64,000 nucleotides of DNA from an uncultured Pseudoteredinibacter sp. (GTDB taxonomy: Bacteria > Pseudomonadota > Gammaproteobacteria > Pseudomonadales > Cellvibrionaceae), in assembly GCF_947500695.1 (NCBI RefSeq), contig NZ_CANMSS010000012.1:62001-126000 (forward strand), read 5' to 3'. A program made the translations under genes and the position numbers. The notes beneath the pieces were generated by a model. The model made no database searches, was not told the origin of the DNA, and was given only the letters and a program-made list of their open reading frames with translations. This document shows, in pieces, positions 60,650 to 64,000 of this stretch. Position 1 is the first letter of the stretch. Every line of letters begins with the position of its first letter.

Positions 60650-62083
60650 CTAGTCGCAAAGCTGGCGACCTGAAGCTTGGTTTAAACATGCGTCTTTAAT
60701 GGCGGGCTTGCCTATAAGCCTCATGGCACCTGCATAATTCGCTAAGACACCACCAACCGATCCATTGACATAAATCTGAGTGGAGAAGCCTATTGCAGGT
60801 AGTCCTATAAGTATTTTAGCTTGGGTGTCTATGCTTTTTAAAATGTGGGCAGGATCTTTTCCCGCGCGTGTGTTGTATAGAAAATCAACAACTATATATC
60901 CATTTTCGAACACGGGTCTAAGTACTGGGTGGTCTTTGTATTCACTTGTGTCTTTGTTAAGTTCAAATACCATACTATTCGTGCAAGTTGTACCAATGCT
61001 GGCTTCCGGTGGTGGAGTAAGCAATGGATCTGCATACCTTGAGTTGATGTAAACTCCTTGTTCTTCCCTATTGTAGTAGAGATAGTCTGGTGACTCGCAC
61101 GACCTCAGCTCTGTATCAATTTTTTGTGTAAAGGGTGCAGTGGCCTGTGTTGTTGACACATGATGTCGACGGGTGGGGTAGCTGAGATACCATCGTGTGC
61201 TAGCATCAATCGTTCCAGCTCTAACAAAATCGCCTACTAGTTTCTCTTTCATAAAAATAGCACTGGCCGCTTCTAGGCCGCTGGCAAAGTCTAGATTCAG
61301 ATAACCTTCGTTACTGTGTAAGGTTGCGGTGGCGGGATTGGTATCGACAAAAGAGGGCGATTCATGGCCGGGCTTTGTGTGTATAACCCGGTCGGAAAAG
61401 GCTCCAACGGCGGTGGCGTTGTAGCTGATATTGGTGCCATCGGCTACATGGATAAATGAGGCCGTGCCGTGCAAGCCGCCACTGGGCTTGCTAAGGCTTG
61501 CTTCATCAAAAAAAGCGCCACCTTCTTGCCAAGCGGCCGCTACCGTTTCGCAGCCTGCATTGCTTAATTTTCCTTTACGGCTGATGCCGGCCAATAACTC
61601 GGTTTGGCTGCTGTCAATCACACCCATTTCAAAAACTTCGATATGCCCTTGTCTTACCCTCTCTGGCCCTTGATCATCGCTAGCCGGGGCGAAGTGTTCA
61701 AAACGCAAAGGGGTAAATTGGGCTGACCCCAGTTTCTGCATGCCAATATTACCGGGGTAGGTGCAGGAAAAATCGGCGGTACCTAAATGGGCGCCATCTT
61801 CTGTGCTGGCAATTAGGGCGCTCCAGTGATCATAGGGTGCAAGGTAAAGGTTAAATTCCAGCACAATCTTAGAGTTCACGCCTTCCATAATACGTACTCT
61901 AAGCGCTTTGCTTTCGTTTTTGCTGTTTACAATAGTGAGCAAGGTGGATTGTCCTTCGGCAGCGGTATAAGCCGGGAAGAGCAAAACCTGACCACTATCA
62001 TTGGGATTAATATGAATGGCCTGGCTAAGTTGGCTGGTGAACAACAACAGCAGGGCGTAAACAGCGACAATAATATGCTTCAC
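60650..62083 (-). CDS. Secreted hypothetical protein, tandem paralogue 2
   Basis: A 477-residue paralogue of the gene at 59145-60602. It has a signal peptide (HIIVAVYALLLLFTSQLSQA), the same nearly invariant N-terminal 255 residues, and a different C-terminal region (ELNKDTSEYKDHPVLRPVFE) that joins again at LANYAGAMRLIGKPAIK. A GTG start at 62083 with AAGGAG 7 bases upstream is well supported. The two genes are 47 bases apart on one strand and probably co-transcribed. The signal peptides also differ, so the identical block is an internal module. Confidence 0.72.
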   Translation of the reverse strand: MKHIIVAVYALLLLFTSQLSQAIHINPNDSGQVLLFPAYTAAEGQSTLLTIVNSKNESKALRVRIMEGVNSKIVLEFNLYLAPYDHWSALIASTEDGAHLGTADFSCTYPGNIGMQKLGSAQFTPLRFEHFAPASDDQGPERVRQGHIEVFEMGVIDSSQTELLAGISRKGKLSNAGCETVAAAWQEGGAFFDEASLSKPSGGLHGTASFIHVADGTNISYNATAVGAFSDRVIHTKPGHESPSFVDTNPATATLHSNEGYLNLDFASGLEAASAIFMKEKLVGDFVRAGTIDASTRWYLSYPTRRHHVSTTQATAPFTQKIDTELRSCESPDYLYYNREEQGVYINSRYADPLLTPPPEASIGTTCTNSMVFELNKDTSEYKDHPVLRPVFENGYIVVDFLYNTRAGKDPAHILKSIDTQAKILIGLPAIGFSTQIYVNGSVGGVLANYAGAMRLIGKPAIKDACLNQASGRQLCD

Positions 62084-62412
62084 TTGCAGCTCCTTAATCC
62101 TTGGAAGTACCCGTATTGTTAGCCACTGAATGATAAGCTAACTCCTAAGCTTTGTAGTATAAAACCTGCTCTATATTAGACCAAGCCCTTAAATTCACTT
62201 ATTAGCGGTTTTGTCGGCGTTTGTACGTCTGTTGCCGTGTTTGCCACGCTGAGAATTACAAAAGCTGTGAAATATCCGCTAGTTGCTTTCGGATACTTGC
62301 TTTTGCTTCCCTTCTTTGGGCTTTTGCTAAGTAACCGAGCTAGTCGTACGCTGTTCAAAACTGCTAAATATGATAAGTTTCATTTTTTAATGCCTGTATT
62401 TCGGTGTAATCC
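62084..62412. other. Divergent promoter gap
   Basis: Holds the promoters of the leftward paralogue pair and the rightward M20 peptidase gene. A 60-codon frame on the minus strand (62176-62358) is rejected as chance. No repeat or RNA gene is seen. Confidence 0.5.
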
Positions 62413-63729
62413 ATGATTTTGAATGTGAACAAAATGACGTCTTGTAAGCTACTGTGTTTGGCGGTATTCGCAATGTCTTCCTTTGCCAGGGCTGAACTGA
62501 GTGCTATAGAAGAAGAATTGGCGCTCCGTGTTGAGGCTCAGCTAGCTATGGCAAGCGCTGAGTTGAAGCAAGCAGTAAACATCAACAGCGGTACCATGAA
62601 CTTTGCCGGTGTTGAAAAAGTTGGCCGTCTCTATCAACAGCAATTTGATGAACTGGGTTTTCGTACCGAATGGCTACCGGGTGAAGCCTTCAATAGAGCT
62701 GGGCATTTGCAGGCCAGTTATGGCAGCAAGGGGCCGAAGATTTTGATGATTGGCCATTTGGATACCGTTTTTACCAAAGAAAGCGCTTTTCAAGAATACC
62801 GTGATCTAGGTGATGGCAAAGTCGCAGGCCCCGGTATTACCGATATGAAGGGCGGTAATACGATTGTGGTGGCGGCTTTGCGAGCCTTGAAGGCCGAGGG
62901 CTTATTGGATCAGCTGCAAGTTCGTGTGGTGTTTACTGGCGATGAGGAAAGTAGTGGTCGTCCATTATCGCTATCTAAGCAGGCTTTAATTGAAGGTGCT
63001 AAGTGGGCCGATATTGCCTTGGGTTTTGAAGATGGCGATAGCAGTATTAAAACGGCCGTGATTGCACGCCGAGGCTCTTCCGGTTGGAATTTAAAAATTA
63101 AGGGCCGGCCGGCGCATTCTTCGCAAGTGTTTAGCGACGATGTGGGCTATGGTGCGGCTTATGAGATGGCGCGTATTTTAAATCAGTTTCGTGAGCAGCT
63201 AGATGGCCTTGGCTCGGTAACCGTTAATCCGGGGTTGCTGTCGGCGGGTAATGCCCAAGAAGAGTTTGCGATGAATAATTCGGTCGCGGCATCAGGTAAG
63301 AGTAATATCGTGTCGCAATGGGGCTATGTAAAAGGTGATATTCGTACCTTGAGCCCAGAAGAGCTTGCTAAGGCGCAGCAAATTATGCGTGATATTGTTA
63401 GTCAAAATCTTAAGCATACTTCGGCCGAGTTAGTCTTTGCTGAGGGTTATCCACCAATGCCGCCGACGGATGCCAACCGAGCTTTGTTAAAGCAATATAG
63501 CCAGGTGAGCGAAGATTTAAACTACGGACCGGTAGCGCCGGTTAATCCTCGCAAGGCTGGTGCGGCTGATATTTCTTTTGCGGCGGATCATGTGGAAATG
63601 GCATTAGATGGTTTGGGTTTGATGGGCTCAGGTGGTCATACAGTTGATGAAGTAGCCGATATGGATAGCTTTAAGAAGAATATTCAAAAAGCCGCCATAT
63701 TGATGCATCGCCTGGCTCGTGAAAAATAA
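62413..63729 (+). CDS. Secreted M20-family peptidase (glutamate carboxypeptidase-like)
   Basis: A 438-residue enzyme with a signal peptide (LLCLAVFAMSSFARA). The di-zinc site is well preserved: His115 and Asp117 in GHLDTVF, Asp144 in GITDMKGG, Glu178-Glu179 in GDEESSG, a later Asp in GFEDGDSS, and His near the C-terminus in GSGGHTVDE. The dimerisation lid domain (GWNLKIKGRPAHSS ...) is present. The architecture equals carboxypeptidase G2-like enzymes that cut C-terminal glutamate from peptides or folates in the periplasm. ATG at 62413; a second ATG seven codons later is possible. Confidence 0.93.
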   Translation: MILNVNKMTSCKLLCLAVFAMSSFARAELSAIEEELALRVEAQLAMASAELKQAVNINSGTMNFAGVEKVGRLYQQQFDELGFRTEWLPGEAFNRAGHLQASYGSKGPKILMIGHLDTVFTKESAFQEYRDLGDGKVAGPGITDMKGGNTIVVAALRALKAEGLLDQLQVRVVFTGDEESSGRPLSLSKQALIEGAKWADIALGFEDGDSSIKTAVIARRGSSGWNLKIKGRPAHSSQVFSDDVGYGAAYEMARILNQFREQLDGLGSVTVNPGLLSAGNAQEEFAMNNSVAASGKSNIVSQWGYVKGDIRTLSPEELAKAQQIMRDIVSQNLKHTSAELVFAEGYPPMPPTDANRALLKQYSQVSEDLNYGPVAPVNPRKAGAADISFAADHVEMALDGLGLMGSGGHTVDEVADMDSFKKNIQKAAILMHRLAREK

Positions 63730-63788
63730 TGCCATAAGAAAGCAGCACAGCGAAACCAGAATAAAAACTACAGCATAGAGCACGCGCT

Positions 63789-64000
63789 TTGATAGAAGAG
63801 TTAGAGCCAAGTTATCTGCATATTCCCACTATTCCAGCGGGCTTTCTGCAGCATTTGGCCGAGCCCTTACTAGCGGAAGATCGCTTTCCTGCTGCTTTAC
63901 TCGACGATTATCAATGCTTGTTAGCTCTTGATAAATTGACGGTTGCTCAGTACAGCGATTTCAGCGAACAGCTTTGTCTGCACACCCAGGATGAATGGCT
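63789..64000 (+). CDS. Unrecognised protein, 5' end only
   Basis: A frame open from 63765 continues past the window edge. A TTG at 63789 with AGAG 8 bases upstream is the likely start. The visible 70 residues (for example SYLHIPTIPAGFLQHLAEPL, then LLDDYQCLLALDKLTVAQY) form a helical, acidic, soluble-looking region without any motif I can name. It begins 59 bases after the M20 peptidase gene on the same strand, so it may be co-transcribed. Confidence 0.55.
   Translation, partial: MIEELEPSYLHIPTIPAGFLQHLAEPLLAEDRFPAALLDDYQCLLALDKLTVAQYSDFSEQLCLHTQDEW

Noticed and set aside
62176-62358. 60-codon frame on the minus strand
   Set aside because: Lies in a divergent promoter region, no ribosome-binding site and no known family.

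Overview
The window reads as a marine-type gammaproteobacterial chromosome. The signs are BaeSR-, AvtA-, HdfR/MaoP- and DusA-like proteins close to enterobacterial ones, large TonB-dependent receptors of the 'EEVIVTA(Q/R)KR' type, DUF3604 and COG3687 enzymes, and moderate GC. An affiliation with Cellvibrionales/Spongiibacteraceae-like bacteria is an inference; no rRNA or tRNA gene is present to confirm it.

1-32.7 kb is core and lipid/nutrient-type chromosome. It holds an acyl-CoA dehydrogenase (cut by the left edge) and an SDR reductase separated by a hairpin-rich, MITE-like element; a PAS kinase/FixJ-like regulator pair; an EF-hand protein followed by a BaeSR-like envelope-stress pair; a large secreted metalloprotease; AvtA; a DHH phosphoesterase; a lytic transglycosylase; ProS; and a HIT protein. 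Two TonB receptor neighbourhoods follow. The first receptor (16.5-19.1 kb) faces an AraC regulator and lies between inverted copies of a 144-bp repeat built around a 28-bp GGGGTCAGAACCC palindrome; a third copy lies at 22.5 kb beyond terB-like and transaldolase genes. The second receptor (28.5-30.7 kb) is divergent from a MarR regulator across a clear double operator and is accompanied by an alpha/beta hydrolase and a DUF2817 peptidase-like protein.

32.6-55.0 kb is accessory DNA inserted in the 5' end of dusA. A complete tyrosine integrase and a PrtN-like gene sit against dusA. A displaced dusA 5' end lies at 52.57-52.66 kb and another short dusA-like 5' end at 54.97-55.01 kb, so the region is best read as two elements in tandem. 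Element 1 (about 20 kb) carries an orphan restriction-modification-type C regulator with C-box-like operators, a second integrase-like recombinase, secreted proteins with SVP(A/S)LP sorting-like tails among AraC and paired LuxR regulators, and then a cluster of hdfR and maoP homologues, a GshB-like ATP-grasp enzyme, an N-formylglutamate-amidohydrolase/DUF1704 (QEGLA) fusion and several mechanosensitive-channel or small membrane proteins. Element 2 (about 2.4 kb, no integrase) carries an Ada-like alkyltransferase and an EamA transporter.

55-64 kb returns to chromosomal-looking DNA: a membrane GGDEF diguanylate cyclase, a chemotaxis receptor, two tandem secreted paralogues with nearly identical N-terminal regions and divergent C-terminal regions, an M20 peptidase and the start of an unrecognised gene cut by the right edge.

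The most promising less-described items are the maoP/ATP-grasp/FGase-DUF1704/MscS operon on a mobile element, the tandem dusA islands, the orphan C-protein circuit, and the 144-bp palindromic repeat family.
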